This document shows, piece after piece, positions 34,155 to 43,057 of a stretch of DNA of 64,000 nucleotides (the stretch's first letter is position 1; every line of letters starts with the position of its first letter). This DNA is from an uncultured Paracoccaceae bacterium (GTDB lineage Bacteria > Pseudomonadota > Alphaproteobacteria > Rhodobacterales > Rhodobacteraceae): assembly GCA_947492825.1 (NCBI GenBank), contig CANLNT010000003.1, positions 62,001 through 126,000 of the forward strand, written 5' to 3'. A model generated the notes under the pieces. That model did no database searches. It was not told the DNA's origin and saw nothing but the letters and a program-made list of their open reading frames with translations. The position numbers and the translations under genes were made by a program.

Positions 34155-34346
34155 CTAGCGTGACGGCTTTGTCGGAGTGTTGGCCTCCCGTTCAAGGCGC
34201 GCGTTGCGAAGACGGTCGTTCTTGGCTTGGCGCTGCTCAGCCTCTTCTGCGACCATCTTGCGAACGATGCGGGTTGTCTTGTCCAATGGTGTTTCGGCAT
34301 TGGGAGTTTGAGCCTTGAACACGCTCGTTTTTGTGAGTTTTGCCAA
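34155..34346 (-). CDS. small basic protein with TTG start
   Basis: 63 residues, highly charged and helical (MVAEEAEQRQAKNDRLRNAR). AGAAGGAA lies upstream of TTG at 34346, giving MAKLTKTSVFKAQTPN. No ATG fits better. Function unknown; the coiled-coil-like charge pattern recalls small nucleic-acid-associated proteins, but that is only composition. Confidence 0.5.
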   Translation of the reverse strand: MAKLTKTSVFKAQTPNAETPLDKTTRIVRKMVAEEAEQRQAKNDRLRNARLEREANTPTKPSR

Positions 34347-34395
34347 GTGATCATTTCCTTCTTGATTGCGCTTTGCCGGGCCCCAACACTGTCGA

Positions 34396-35517
34396 TCAAA
34401 CCAATGCCAGGTGTTTCTTTGGACCATGGGCATCGTTTTCCTGTGACCGAGGCTGGTCATTGTGTAGAATCGTTTGAATGTCAGGCGCGGCCATGGCGCG
34501 CATCAATGCGCTATAGTTCATCTGAAACCGCATTTCCGATCCAACGCGGAGCTTTTGATCTGTCGTGCCAATGACGAGATGATCGCTTGTCGCACCGACA
34601 AGTGTACTGCCAGCAGGCATCGAAAGCCCCGCCGTATCCGTGTCTTGGTTTCCAAGGGCAAGAATAATCCTTGTCGTCTCGAGGGTGGCTGGAACGAGCC
34701 GAATGATTGCCGGTGCATGATCCGCGGTACCCAAGAGTGGGCTCACTGTCTTGGTGTCGGTTTCGATCACTTCGGCGACAAGCGTAAAGCTGTCTTGAAA
34801 CAAACCACCAATCTGAACTCCTGTGATCGGATCCATGCCAAGCAGTATGGCTTCGCCAATGCGCAGATCGTTGATCCGGCCGGTCGCACGCGAGCCGAAC
34901 GCCCAAGGCAAATTTGCAGAGTTGCCGCCAGATACTGTTTGAACGAATGGGCCACACCGCCCCTCGACTTCATTGGCAAGTGCGGTCAAGGCCTGCATTT
35001 TGGTAGCCGTAGGGGCAATACCGCTCAGACAGGCGAAATTGGCACCGATGCCTTTCAGCGCCACACCGGGCATGTCCACGACTTGCTGTCCCATATGTCC
35101 AATGTCTTGCGGCATGATCCCTTCGCGTAAGTCACCCATTTCGACCATCAGGACAACGTCGTGAGTCGTGTTTTGCCGGAGTGCAGCGGCGGCTAATGCT
35201 GCGATCACAGGTATCTCTGTGTTGTAGCTCGCCTCACAGACTTGCACGATGTCATCGACCTGGCTCAACATGGGTGTGCGGATCAAGGTGATCGGACAAG
35301 TCACGCCAGCCTGGCGCAACCGCTTTACATTGCTCAAACGCGCCTCAGCCAAGCCCTCGGCGCCGCCGTCAAGCATGGCCTGTGCCATGGCCGGATGCCC
35401 ACATACCGCTTTGGTCACCGCAGTCACCCGAATGCCACGCGCTTTCAAGCGCTCGACAACTGTTCGTGTGTTGTGCCGCAATTTGTGCAGATCAACTTCT
35501 ATCCGAGGGCAGTTCAA
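34396..35517 (-). CDS. alanine/ornithine-racemase-family PLP enzyme
   Basis: 373 residues, fold-type III: an alanine-racemase-like TIM barrel with the PLP lysine in TAVTKAVCG (about 30-38), VEMGDLREGI and SGGNSANLPWA in the phosphate-binding region, then a beta domain. Family members racemise alanine, ornithine or related amino acids. The start codon overlaps the DUF1611 stop by 4 bp (ATGA), so the two are co-translated and probably act in one D-amino-acid pathway. Confidence 0.85.
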   Translation of the reverse strand: MNCPRIEVDLHKLRHNTRTVVERLKARGIRVTAVTKAVCGHPAMAQAMLDGGAEGLAEARLSNVKRLRQAGVTCPITLIRTPMLSQVDDIVQVCEASYNTEIPVIAALAAAALRQNTTHDVVLMVEMGDLREGIMPQDIGHMGQQVVDMPGVALKGIGANFACLSGIAPTATKMQALTALANEVEGRCGPFVQTVSGGNSANLPWAFGSRATGRINDLRIGEAILLGMDPITGVQIGGLFQDSFTLVAEVIETDTKTVSPLLGTADHAPAIIRLVPATLETTRIILALGNQDTDTAGLSMPAGSTLVGATSDHLVIGTTDQKLRVGSEMRFQMNYSALMRAMAAPDIQTILHNDQPRSQENDAHGPKKHLALV

Positions 35518-36704
35518 ATCGCGGCCACGGGGGTTCCTTGCTGCAGGCCAGGATAGGCCGCAGCAACCATTGCCAACAAATGTGCCGCAGGTCTGCTAAG
35601 CGCGTCGGTGACGGGCAGTTCAAGTTCCTCGCTTTGGGCAGCAATCGTGTTCGTGATCTCGGCTTCCGACATGCCCTCATGATTGAGCGTGAGGCCGATG
35701 ACTTTCGTATCGGCAAACGCCTCGATCAAAGCAATCTCGCTTGCCGGGGTGGGCATTGGCATATTGGGAAAATCGCAGCGATGGGCGCGTTTTGGGGCAT
35801 GCTGAAGGATGACGGCATCGGGTTGGCTGCCGCGCAGGATAAAGGCAGATGTGCAGAACGCTGGATGGCTCAACGCACCTTGGCCCTCGACCAAAATGAC
35901 ATCGGGCTGTTCCGCCTCTGAGGCGGCGACAATCGCCCCCTCAAGTTCGCCGCAGCAGAATTGGGGCGGGACGGCGTCCATGGCCACACCATATTTTGCC
36001 CCCTGCATCAGGCCCGTCTGGCCCGTGCCCACCAGCACAGTCTTGATGCCCTTTGCATTGAGGGCGCGTGCCAAGACGGTCGTAGTGGTCCGTTTTCCGA
36101 TCGCGCAATCGGTTCCCAGTACTGCGATGCGTAGCGCATGGACATTCGCGACGCTGCCGTCGAACAAGCGCATGTCTTTGCTGGCTTTGGGTTTGCGGAT
36201 GTCGCGGATGGTGACCTGTCTGTCCGATGCGGCTTGCGCGATTTCGGCATCGTCACTGAGATATTCATGCAGGCCGCTGACGATGTTCATACCCCGCGCG
36301 ATTGCGTCCAGCACTACGCCACGATCCGCGGGCGAAAGCCGCCCTGTTGAGGGGGCCATGCCGTAGATGAAAGTATCAGGCATGGAGGATTCGCGGGCGA
36401 TAGCGATGTTCAGGCTTTCGAGGATTGGTATGTCGTTGATTACGTCATCAAGAATCCACCCGGCGTTCTCGCCGATATGGGTGCTGTCGATGACCGAAGT
36501 AATCCTGTAGGCCTCTGAATGACGTACAAGGCCGTTGGCCGTCTTACCGTCAATTTTGGCGAAGTTGCCTTCGCAGTAGACAACCGCCGTTGGGATTTTA
36601 GTCAGCGAAAATGATTGCGCTGGTGCCTCAAGGATCACGGGGGGCGCTTGAGCGCCCCTGACGGGACGGCGAACGGTATCTACCGTCTGGATTTCGGTTT
36701 TCAT
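35514..36704 (-). CDS. DUF1611 family protein (DgcN-like)
   Basis: 396 residues. An N-terminal Rossmann-like domain is followed by a P-loop domain with GTDCAIGKRTTT (about 197-208), VGTGQTGLMQGAKYG and VLVEGQGALSHP. DUF1611 members include DgcN, a D-glutamate N-acetyltransferase of a marine D-glutamate breakdown route. In that route the partner is an enolase-superfamily racemase; here it is a PLP racemase, so the substrate may differ. The start is the ATG at 36704 after GGAAG. Confidence 0.83.
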   Translation of the reverse strand: MKTEIQTVDTVRRPVRGAQAPPVILEAPAQSFSLTKIPTAVVYCEGNFAKIDGKTANGLVRHSEAYRITSVIDSTHIGENAGWILDDVINDIPILESLNIAIARESSMPDTFIYGMAPSTGRLSPADRGVVLDAIARGMNIVSGLHEYLSDDAEIAQAASDRQVTIRDIRKPKASKDMRLFDGSVANVHALRIAVLGTDCAIGKRTTTTVLARALNAKGIKTVLVGTGQTGLMQGAKYGVAMDAVPPQFCCGELEGAIVAASEAEQPDVILVEGQGALSHPAFCTSAFILRGSQPDAVILQHAPKRAHRCDFPNMPMPTPASEIALIEAFADTKVIGLTLNHEGMSEAEITNTIAAQSEELELPVTDALSRPAAHLLAMVAAAYPGLQQGTPVAAI

Positions 36705-36779
36705 CTTGTCTTCCTTTTGGTGGTGAGACTGTCGTTCGACTAGGTTAGGTGTTGAGGTGGACGTCTTGGTGCGACGCGC

Positions 36780-37550
36780 TTAGTTATTTAGAACGCACAG
36801 ACCCCTAGATTTTTGAAAGTTCCGATTGCATTCCCAACGGTTGCCAGACCTGTCGAGATGGGCGTTTGCGGGGATTTCGATGACTTGGCAGCCTGCGTCT
36901 GAAACTTCATATCCCCGTTGGCATTTCCATCCCTCGCCGTAAGACGCATCGTCGAAATATGCGAACTCCGGGATCACGACGGCCTTGCACAGGCCGTCCT
37001 GTTCGAAAAACCCACGTTCGCATGACCAGGTTTGACCGTAGCGCGACCCGTTCAGATATCCGTTGGCGGGCACCACGATCGCAGCGCAACTGTCGTCCAC
37101 CGTCTCAAACCCGCGTCGACATTCCCACGCGGACCCGTAGGTCGCGTCCACCAGATAGCCGTTTTCTGGCAAGACGATCTCTTGGCAGGTATCGTCGACT
37201 TTGGAATATCCGCGCAAGCAATGCCAACGTTCGCCTGAAGGGTCCAGGAACCCGCCATCGGGGACAACCACCGCAACGCAGGCCAATTCCTCGACCTTGC
37301 GAAAACCGTGATGACATTCCCAGCCGGATCCATAGGTGCGGTTTGTCCCATAGGCGTTTTCAGGGACCACAATCGCTGCGCAGGTCTCGTCGATCGCGCG
37401 GTACCCAACGTCGCATTCCCATCCGTCGCCATAGCTTTTTGCGCTGGCGTTTTCAGGTATGGTTTGGGCAATGGCGGGCATTGCAAAGAGGAGCAGAGCG
37501 AAGATGGGACCCGTGAAAACGACCCAAAGTATTCGGGCGTTCACGAACAT
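36780..37550 (-). CDS. secreted seven-repeat cysteine protein
   Basis: 256 residues: a signal peptide (about 1-28, ending AIAQT), then seven tandem repeats of 31-34 residues. Each repeat reads roughly (I/V/L)P-x2-A/G-Y/F-x5-7-G-x2-W-x-C-x2-G-F/Y-x6-7-C-x2-I/V, with two cysteines per unit, so the protein is probably a disulfide-stapled periplasmic or secreted rod. The start is the ATG at 37550 with GCGGGA upstream. No catalytic motif; a binding or structural role is inferred. Confidence 0.7.
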   Translation of the reverse strand: MFVNARILWVVFTGPIFALLLFAMPAIAQTIPENASAKSYGDGWECDVGYRAIDETCAAIVVPENAYGTNRTYGSGWECHHGFRKVEELACVAVVVPDGGFLDPSGERWHCLRGYSKVDDTCQEIVLPENGYLVDATYGSAWECRRGFETVDDSCAAIVVPANGYLNGSRYGQTWSCERGFFEQDGLCKAVVIPEFAYFDDASYGEGWKCQRGYEVSDAGCQVIEIPANAHLDRSGNRWECNRNFQKSRGLCVLNN

Positions 37551-37596
37551 CGGTGTCCCGCAAATTGCCGGTGAAGTTTGCAGCGTGACGTTTGAA

Positions 37597-37950
37597 TTAT
37601 GATCCATCCAATTCAAGCCCCGCGAGGCAAGCGTCTGCAAGGTCACGGTCCGGCGCATCTGAGCCTGGGTAGGTCGCCCAGCCGGTTTCCATCATTGCAG
37701 TGCGGCGACCAAAGCCAGAAATCTCCTGCAGAACTGCGAGCTTCTGTGTGCGCTCTGGATCAGCCGCCGACAGATTGAGGCACACTGGAACCATCGCCAA
37801 AGTCACTTCGTCAGATGCGAACTCATGCGCCATGGTTTCGGCGTTGCTGCTCGTCGTCCAGCCACCCCAAGTGAAGCCAAGTATAGAAACCGCAATCGCA
37901 CCTCCCAAAGCACCGTAAAGGCCGGGTTTCGTCCATTCTGGAAAAGTCAT
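37597..37950 (-). CDS. membrane-anchored hypothetical protein
   Basis: 117 residues: one N-terminal membrane helix (about 10-30, GLYGALGGAIAVSILGFTWGGW), then a soluble periplasmic part with two cysteines (VCLNL and ADACLAG). AAAGGA precedes the ATG. It resembles a widespread family of uncharacterised proteobacterial proteins with the same layout. It lies 46 bp upstream of the repeat-protein gene on the same strand, so both may be one operon. Confidence 0.65.
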   Translation of the reverse strand: MTFPEWTKPGLYGALGGAIAVSILGFTWGGWTTSSNAETMAHEFASDEVTLAMVPVCLNLSAADPERTQKLAVLQEISGFGRRTAMMETGWATYPGSDAPDRDLADACLAGLELDGS

Positions 37951-38363
37951 TTTGGATCCTTTGACGGAGAAAGCGCCGCCTCACTGGTTTTTTGATCCGA
38001 CAAATCATTTTGTCAGAGCGGCATCGAGGTCGTTTGATCGAAGGCGCGCAGTCAATGCGTGGGCGCAAATCGCTGGTCCGTCAGGCCGCCAAGACGGAAA
38101 AACATGACGCATGGGTGATGCGGTCGTGCGCCATCAGTCGGCAACCGTCCCAAGCGTCAAGCCCCTGTAAAGGCGCGCGACAGTCGAATTTTAGTGATAG
38201 GTAATTGCAGTTGGCTCTGGCAGGCGATGCACCTTTGCCGAAGAAGACTACAACTTTGTAAATCTCATGTAGTCGCCCGGAACCCAATTTACAATGCTGG
38301 CTGACTTGACCCCTTTCAGAATCAAGCCTGTGGTTTCTAGCTCTTGACCTCTTTGAGCCGCCT
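37951..38363. other. intergenic stretch, nothing recognised
   Basis: A frame at 38081-38383 overlaps the oxygenase gene and lacks a start signal. No tRNA or terminator of note. Confidence 0.35.
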
Positions 38364-38927
38364 TCAGCGAAACGCCGGGCCATGCGCCCAGACTGTCAAC
38401 GAGCGCCGGATGCCCCGCTTCATCGGCGTCACCTGATGTAGTGCAAAACTCGGAAACACGCTTACAGATCCCTGCGCCCGGTTGGCTAAGAGGACCTGAG
38501 CACTTGGCCTGATTTCCAGGTCGCCCCCATCGTAGGTGTCAGGATTGCTCAATTGCAGCACAAGTGTGAGCTTTCTTTTACCGGCAGCGGGACCATGACC
38601 AATGTCAGAATGCCACGCGAAATGTCCCTCTTTGGCCGCATCATATCTGGCAATTTGCGGACTTTCCGCAAATTCCCGCACGTCGAAATTAAACCGTCGG
38701 TTATTGGAATGACTGACAAGCTCAATCAACCGAGTCATCACCCAACTGAGTTCTCCGACATCGTCCATCCAAACGAGTTCCGCATTACGCAGATTGTGAT
38801 ACCGCTTGCGGCCCACAAGCAGCGCGTCATCGATGGGCATTTTGGCGATTGCCGCAACGATGCGTTCACATTCCCACGTCGTGAACGCATCGGGCACTGA
38901 GTGCACACCCGTCATGCCGCCCACCAT
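38364..38927 (-). CDS. 2-oxoglutarate/Fe(II)-dependent oxygenase (prolyl-4-hydroxylase type)
   Basis: 187 residues, double-stranded beta-helix fold. Iron ligands are H and D in FAWHSDIGH and the distal H in FALHQVTP; the 2OG-binding arginine is in RRSLTVW. GGDLEIR fits the strand between them. Members hydroxylate proline or other residues in peptides; the substrate is unknown here. The enzyme is cytosolic. It starts at the ATG at 38927 with only a modest ribosome binding site. Confidence 0.83.
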   Translation of the reverse strand: MVGGMTGVHSVPDAFTTWECERIVAAIAKMPIDDALLVGRKRYHNLRNAELVWMDDVGELSWVMTRLIELVSHSNNRRFNFDVREFAESPQIARYDAAKEGHFAWHSDIGHGPAAGKRKLTLVLQLSNPDTYDGGDLEIRPSAQVLLANRAQGSVSVFPSFALHQVTPMKRGIRRSLTVWAHGPAFR

Positions 38928-38973
38928 TTACAGGTCTTAGTTCGCGTCTGCATCGATGCGAGAAGGATCTGCA

Positions 38974-39450
38974 TCAATGCACAGCCGGTTTCCCGGACCG
39001 ATCCGATAGGTCTTTGAATACTTTTATGATTTCGGCGGGCTCCGCGCGATCAAGTGCCGCGTTAGCGATTTCTTCTTCCGTCCAAATCCACGTCTTTGCA
39101 GGATCATGAAGCATTGCCCAACTTGCAAACAAGCGACTTTGTAACTTGTGGTTCAGGAGTTCTTTGACCCCAGCATGACGATTATCGCGACAAATCCGTG
39201 CATAGACTGCGCGCACTGCATCTTCTGGTCCTTCGAGTAGTTGGAGGTAGATGTCATGCCGACAAACCAACGCGCCGGTCACGTCATCCCGCTCATTGCA
39301 ACGTCTGGCATCGATCAAAATGCCTGCCAGTGTCGGCTCATCGTATCCAAACGGCTGTGACGCATAAACGATCTGAATGAGATTTGTGATGAATTGGCTC
39401 CCTGCGGGATTGAGCGATGCATGAAAGTACTTTGAAAGAGGCACGATCAC
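38974..39450 (-). CDS. BLUF-domain blue-light sensor
   Basis: 158 residues, single BLUF domain (about 22-115) with a C-terminal helical tail. The flavin-binding tyrosine is in IVYAS, the asparagine is in ARRCNERDDVTGAL, and the glutamine is in IYLQLLEG; the SWAM segment holds the semi-conserved tryptophan. It binds FAD and signals light by hydrogen-bond rearrangement. No output domain, so it must act on a partner protein. The start is uncertain (GTG at 39450, no clear Shine-Dalgarno). Confidence 0.85.
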   Translation of the reverse strand: MIVPLSKYFHASLNPAGSQFITNLIQIVYASQPFGYDEPTLAGILIDARRCNERDDVTGALVCRHDIYLQLLEGPEDAVRAVYARICRDNRHAGVKELLNHKLQSRLFASWAMLHDPAKTWIWTEEEIANAALDRAEPAEIIKVFKDLSDRSGKPAVH

Positions 39451-39652
39451 ATCGCTTCAGATGGAGACCTTAGGGCTTCGGGGACGCCGAGTCTCGACGA
39501 AAGTGAACGAACGGCCAATTAAGAGATAATCATTTCAAATTTACGTTCTCTTCCTGTGAGCTCACAGGATGTGAACAATACGGCCCCTCGCCGCGCGAAG
39601 GATAAACAACCTCTTCGAAATGGCGAACGGCAGAGCCGCTCGCCAAGGCAAG

Positions 39653-40285
39653 TCAGATGTCAATGCGCTCTGCAATGCTAAGAGCATCTTCAAGCTCGAC
39701 ACCCAGATATCGAACGGTGCTGTCCACTTTGGTGTGACCAAGCAGCAGTTGGACGGCGCGGAGGTTGCCTGTCTTGCGGTAGATCTCCGCAGCTTTGGTC
39801 CGTCGCAGCGAATGGGTGCCGTAGCCACTCGGTTCCAATCCGATCGCCGTCACCCAATCGCGAACAATCCGACCATACTGACGGGTTGAGATGTGCGGGC
39901 GATCGTGGAAGCGGCTCGGGAACATGAAATGGCATCCGATCATCTCTGGTGATCTTACCCATGCAGTGACAGTATCTCTTGTGTTTTCAGTCAATTCGAA
40001 CTGGACTGGCCTCTTGGTTTTGCTTTGCATCACCGAAACTCTTTCGCGAACGCGATCATTTTTGACCAAATCGCTCACGGCGAGTTTGACCAGATCACAG
40101 CCCCTTAGCTTGCTATCAATCGCCACGTTGAACAGTGCAAGGTCGCGAAGATAGCCCGCAAGTTCGAGCCGCGCACGGATAGCCCATACCTGTCTGGGAA
40201 GCAGCGGCCGCTTCTGGCCAATGATACGCCCCTTGTTCCAGGCTTTGCGCTTTGGGGTGACTGCGGGAAGTTGGACTCTTGGCAT
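39653..40285 (-). CDS. tyrosine recombinase/integrase
   Basis: 210 residues. The catalytic set is visible: R in SKLRGCDL, HSLRRT (H-x-x-R), LLGHTKV and the nucleophile Y in TVRYLGVE. It lacks the N-terminal core-binding domain of phage integrases, matching a short plasmid/chromosome integrase family of proteobacteria. GGAGGG precedes the ATG at 40285. It may have driven gain of neighbouring cargo; I see no attachment-site repeats. Confidence 0.85.
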   Translation of the reverse strand: MPRVQLPAVTPKRKAWNKGRIIGQKRPLLPRQVWAIRARLELAGYLRDLALFNVAIDSKLRGCDLVKLAVSDLVKNDRVRERVSVMQSKTKRPVQFELTENTRDTVTAWVRSPEMIGCHFMFPSRFHDRPHISTRQYGRIVRDWVTAIGLEPSGYGTHSLRRTKAAEIYRKTGNLRAVQLLLGHTKVDSTVRYLGVELEDALSIAERIDI

Positions 40286-40441
40286 ATTTTGCCCTCCAAT
40301 CCTCCCTCCATACCCAGTCATCAGCACCTCGCTGACGCAGAGAGCTTAGCATGGCGTTGAATTGCAGTTTTCCGAAGAACCTGAAACATGGCCTCTCTGC
40401 AAGCGCATTGGGTGTCTCAGAGCCCTTCCTACCTTGTTGCT

Positions 40442-41005
40442 TCAGGACGGCGCGTTTTCGTTCTTCGTTCGACGCTTCGCCAGTTCTCGATATAGTGCAG
40501 GGGGTGTCACACCGATCCAATCCGCGACCCGTACCCATCCGCCTTCCTCAGGGGGACCGTACAGTTCGAGATAGGCGTCCACCCGATCTGCGACTTTGCG
40601 CAAACGCATAATCTCAATGCGAGTTCGCAAGGTCTGTAACTCTCTCGCTGTTCTTTCGAACGCTTTGATCAAAAGTTGATCTGATGAAACAGCATTTTCC
40701 AAATGCGCCATCAATTTAGCTCTGGGCAACCAAACGACCGTCGTCGCCGTGCCCGCCATTGCATCGCAGTGATACCTGTCCGCAAAGAGGGATGCTTCGG
40801 CGACCAGATCACCAGCACCGGTGCTGTGAAGGGTCAGTAGCCCGCCATCTTGGAGCGCCCGCCGAAGGGAAATACGCCCTTCACGGACCAGGAATGCCCA
40901 GTCAACTTTATCGCCTCGCCGAAATAGCGTTTCGCCTTCCGCCAGCGTTCTCTTAGGCGCGCCGTCAAAACAATGAAGCCAATGATCATACATGATTTCT
41001 ATCAT
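40442..41005 (-). CDS. Crp/Fnr-family transcriptional regulator
   Basis: 187 residues, shorter than typical CRP (about 210). A cyclic-nucleotide-binding-like beta barrel (about 15-105: LAEGETLFRRGDKVDWAFLVREGRI) is followed by the dimer helix and a short C-terminal HTH (ADWIGVTPPALYRELAKR). No iron-sulfur cysteines, so not an FNR. It lies next to the copper genes and is divergent from them; a copper-responsive role is possible. Two ATG codons four codons apart are equally plausible starts. Confidence 0.82.
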   Translation of the reverse strand: MIEIMYDHWLHCFDGAPKRTLAEGETLFRRGDKVDWAFLVREGRISLRRALQDGGLLTLHSTGAGDLVAEASLFADRYHCDAMAGTATTVVWLPRAKLMAHLENAVSSDQLLIKAFERTARELQTLRTRIEIMRLRKVADRVDAYLELYGPPEEGGWVRVADWIGVTPPALYRELAKRRTKNENAPS

Positions 41006-41070
41006 GTTCTGTACTGCTCACTCCATGCAATCCCTTTGCGCCAACGCCTGATCAATCAAGGACTTAAATT

Positions 41071-41655
41071 ATGACAGCCATGCGCTTTGCACTTGTCATG
41101 GTGCTCTTGCCCACCATCGCCATCGCGCAGAGTCATGGCACTTTGCCCTCGGATTACGTGGGCGAAGAAACGCGCCTGATCAAATCCTTGTCGGGACAGG
41201 ACTTAGAGGAAATCGCACGTGGCGGCGGATGGGGGCTTGCGCGTGCTGCCGAACTCAATGGTGTGCCGGGGCCGACGCACCTGCTTGAGCTTGCCGATGA
41301 CATCGGTCTGACCGAACAGCAGCGCAGTGACATTGAGGCGATCCGGGCGCAGATGCAGGCAGACGCCATAACGGCCGGGGAGCGTTTCGTGGCTGCGGAA
41401 CAAGCGTTAGACACAGCCTTTCAACCAGGAGCACCAGATGCCGAGGCGCTTGAACGGTTGGTTGCACAAGCCGGTCAAGCGCGGGCAGATCTCCGCCTCG
41501 TTCATCTGAATGCTCATCTGTTAACTTTGCCATTGCTGACCGATGCCCAAGTCAGCCAGTACGCGGTCTTGCGCGGTTATTCAGATGATCCCTCTGCCTC
41601 TGTTCCTGAGGGGCATGACCCGGAGATGTGGCGTAGCCATAACGGATGCAATTAG
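41071..41655 (+). CDS. Spy/CpxP-like periplasmic metal-resistance protein
   Basis: 194 residues: a signal peptide (about 1-18), then a helical domain with LGLTEQQRSDIEAIRAQM-like spacing (here DIGLTEQQRSDIEAIRAQMQ) and an LVHLNAHLLTLPLLTDAQV segment. The family is periplasmic, often metal-induced, with chaperone-like members. AAGGAC lies upstream of the ATG. First plus-strand gene of the copper island. Confidence 0.65.
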   Translation: MTAMRFALVMVLLPTIAIAQSHGTLPSDYVGEETRLIKSLSGQDLEEIARGGGWGLARAAELNGVPGPTHLLELADDIGLTEQQRSDIEAIRAQMQADAITAGERFVAAEQALDTAFQPGAPDAEALERLVAQAGQARADLRLVHLNAHLLTLPLLTDAQVSQYAVLRGYSDDPSASVPEGHDPEMWRSHNGCN

Positions 41656-41695
41656 GCTCGATTACGGCGACACATCCTCGTGACTTGTCAAAGCC

Positions 41696-41714
41696 ATATA
41701 CCCCCAGTAGGTAT
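41696..41714 (+). promoter_or_regulatory. CsoR-type operator
   Basis: TATACCCCC-AGT-AGGTATT, a near match to the known CsoR box TACCCC-N-GGGGTA, directly upstream of the gene at 41720. It matches the second box at 44624 in type, so the repressor at 44282 should control both. Confidence 0.6.
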
Positions 41715-41719
41715 TTGTT

Positions 41720-42055
41720 ATGTTTCGTTTAGTTCTGTCGATCATTCTTGTTTTTGCATTCGCTGGTGCATCCACCGCATCTGTGATGCATGGCTTGAAC
41801 CACGGATCGGATCACGCCGACCACCACGCCCAAATGTCAGAAAGCGATCCTTTGGCCGATGCTGAGAAGGCACTCGCGGACTGCTGCGACGCGACCAGCG
41901 GCATGGGGTCAATGCCCTGTTTTGGCGATCTCGCGGCCACTTCTGCTACTTTGCAGGTCATTCCCGCGAGCAGATCAGTTGTTAGTGTTCTGTACGCTGA
42001 TTTCGACTTTGCAAACCTGACGCTGGCTGTCCCAACCGGTCCTCCGAAAGTCTGA
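41720..42055 (+). CDS. copper-island membrane-anchored protein, unknown function
   Basis: 111 residues. An N-terminal hydrophobic segment serves as signal or anchor (about 3-20), then a His-rich stretch (HGLNHGSDHADHHAQMSE) and a cysteine pair (DCCD, MPCFGD). The histidines, cysteines and methionines suggest copper binding. It resembles the DUF2946-type proteins of copper gene clusters in layout. Position behind a CsoR box supports copper induction. Confidence 0.65.
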   Translation: MFRLVLSIILVFAFAGASTASVMHGLNHGSDHADHHAQMSESDPLADAEKALADCCDATSGMGSMPCFGDLAATSATLQVIPASRSVVSVLYADFDFANLTLAVPTGPPKV

Positions 42056-42113
42056 ACGGCAACGGGCGCTTGCCCGCAGTCCATTCAACTTTTTATTCAA
42101 AGGACCGACAGAC

Positions 42114-42581
42114 ATGATCACACGTCGTCACTTCACCAGCCTATCTGCAACAACTCTTGTCATGGCTGCCCTGCCTGCGAGTGCTAGCACTCCCATGCGC
42201 GTTCTCGCCTCGCCAGGCTGCGGATGCTGTCACGCCTGGGCTGACCTAGCTCGCGCACGCGGCTACGCCGTCACCGTCGAGGAGCTGACCGACCCCGATG
42301 CGCAAAAGTCAGAGCGCGGCATTCCGCTTGAGCTCGCCTCCTGTCACACCATTGAGGCGGATGGTTATGTCTTTGAAGGGCATGTGCCGTTCGAAGCATT
42401 GGAAGCCGTCTTGCAGGATCGCCCAAACATCACTGGGCTTGCTGTTCCGGGCATGCCAATGGGCTCTTCCGGCATGGGCGACGACCCGTCCGCCCGCTAC
42501 GACGTCATTGCTTTTGGTGGAGAGGCTGGCGCGGGCACAGTGTACTACCGTGCTGGCACTGCGCAACCGTTCGACACCTGA
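42114..42581 (+). CDS. DUF411 copper-associated protein
   Basis: 155 residues: a Tat-like signal (RRHFTSLSATTLVMAALPASA, about 4-26), then DUF411 with the metal-binding CGCCHAW motif and a second conserved cysteine in LASCHTIEADGY. DUF411 proteins occur with copper or cobalt resistance genes. AAAGGA precedes the ATG. The stop overlaps the next ATG (TGATG). Confidence 0.85.
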   Translation: MITRRHFTSLSATTLVMAALPASASTPMRVLASPGCGCCHAWADLARARGYAVTVEELTDPDAQKSERGIPLELASCHTIEADGYVFEGHVPFEALEAVLQDRPNITGLAVPGMPMGSSGMGDDPSARYDVIAFGGEAGAGTVYYRAGTAQPFDT

Positions 42582-43045
42582 TGGTAAGTCGGAAAGCCAT
42601 TTTGCTCACCGGCGGGCTCACGCTCGCCGGTTTCGCCGCCGCATTTGTTCTGGCGCAACCTGCCCAAACGGTTGGTATTTTGACGCCTAACGACGCCGAA
42701 GTGATCGCCGTGGGCCAAGGCATTTACGCAAACCAATGTGCCGCTTGCCATGGTGCGCGCCTAGAAGGGCAGCCAAACTGGCGGATACGTGGAGAAGATG
42801 GACTGCTTCCAGCACCTCCGCATGACGCAACTGGCCACACTTGGCACCATGATGATGAAACGCTTTTCACCCTGACCAAATACGGGCTTGCCGGTCTGAT
42901 GGAGAACGCGCCGCCATCTGGCATGCCTGTCTATGAGGGCGTGCTCAGCGATGACGAGATCATTGCGGTGCTCTCCTTCATTAAGTCAACTTGGCCCGAC
43001 GACCTTCGTCAGTATCACGACGAACTGAACGCCCAGTCCGAATAG
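42581..43045 (+). CDS. c-type cytochrome
   Basis: 154 residues: a membrane anchor or signal (about 6-25), then one class I haem domain with haem attachment CAACH (QCAACHGARLEG) and a distal methionine in PPSGMPVYEG. The region CLSDDEIIAVLSFIKS-like end of the fold is complete (here VLSDDEIIAVLSF). It probably shuttles electrons in periplasmic copper handling or oxidation. In one operon with DUF411 and copCD. Confidence 0.85.
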   Translation: MVSRKAILLTGGLTLAGFAAAFVLAQPAQTVGILTPNDAEVIAVGQGIYANQCAACHGARLEGQPNWRIRGEDGLLPAPPHDATGHTWHHDDETLFTLTKYGLAGLMENAPPSGMPVYEGVLSDDEIIAVLSFIKSTWPDDLRQYHDELNAQSE

Positions 43046-43057
43046 AGGAAAAACCAG

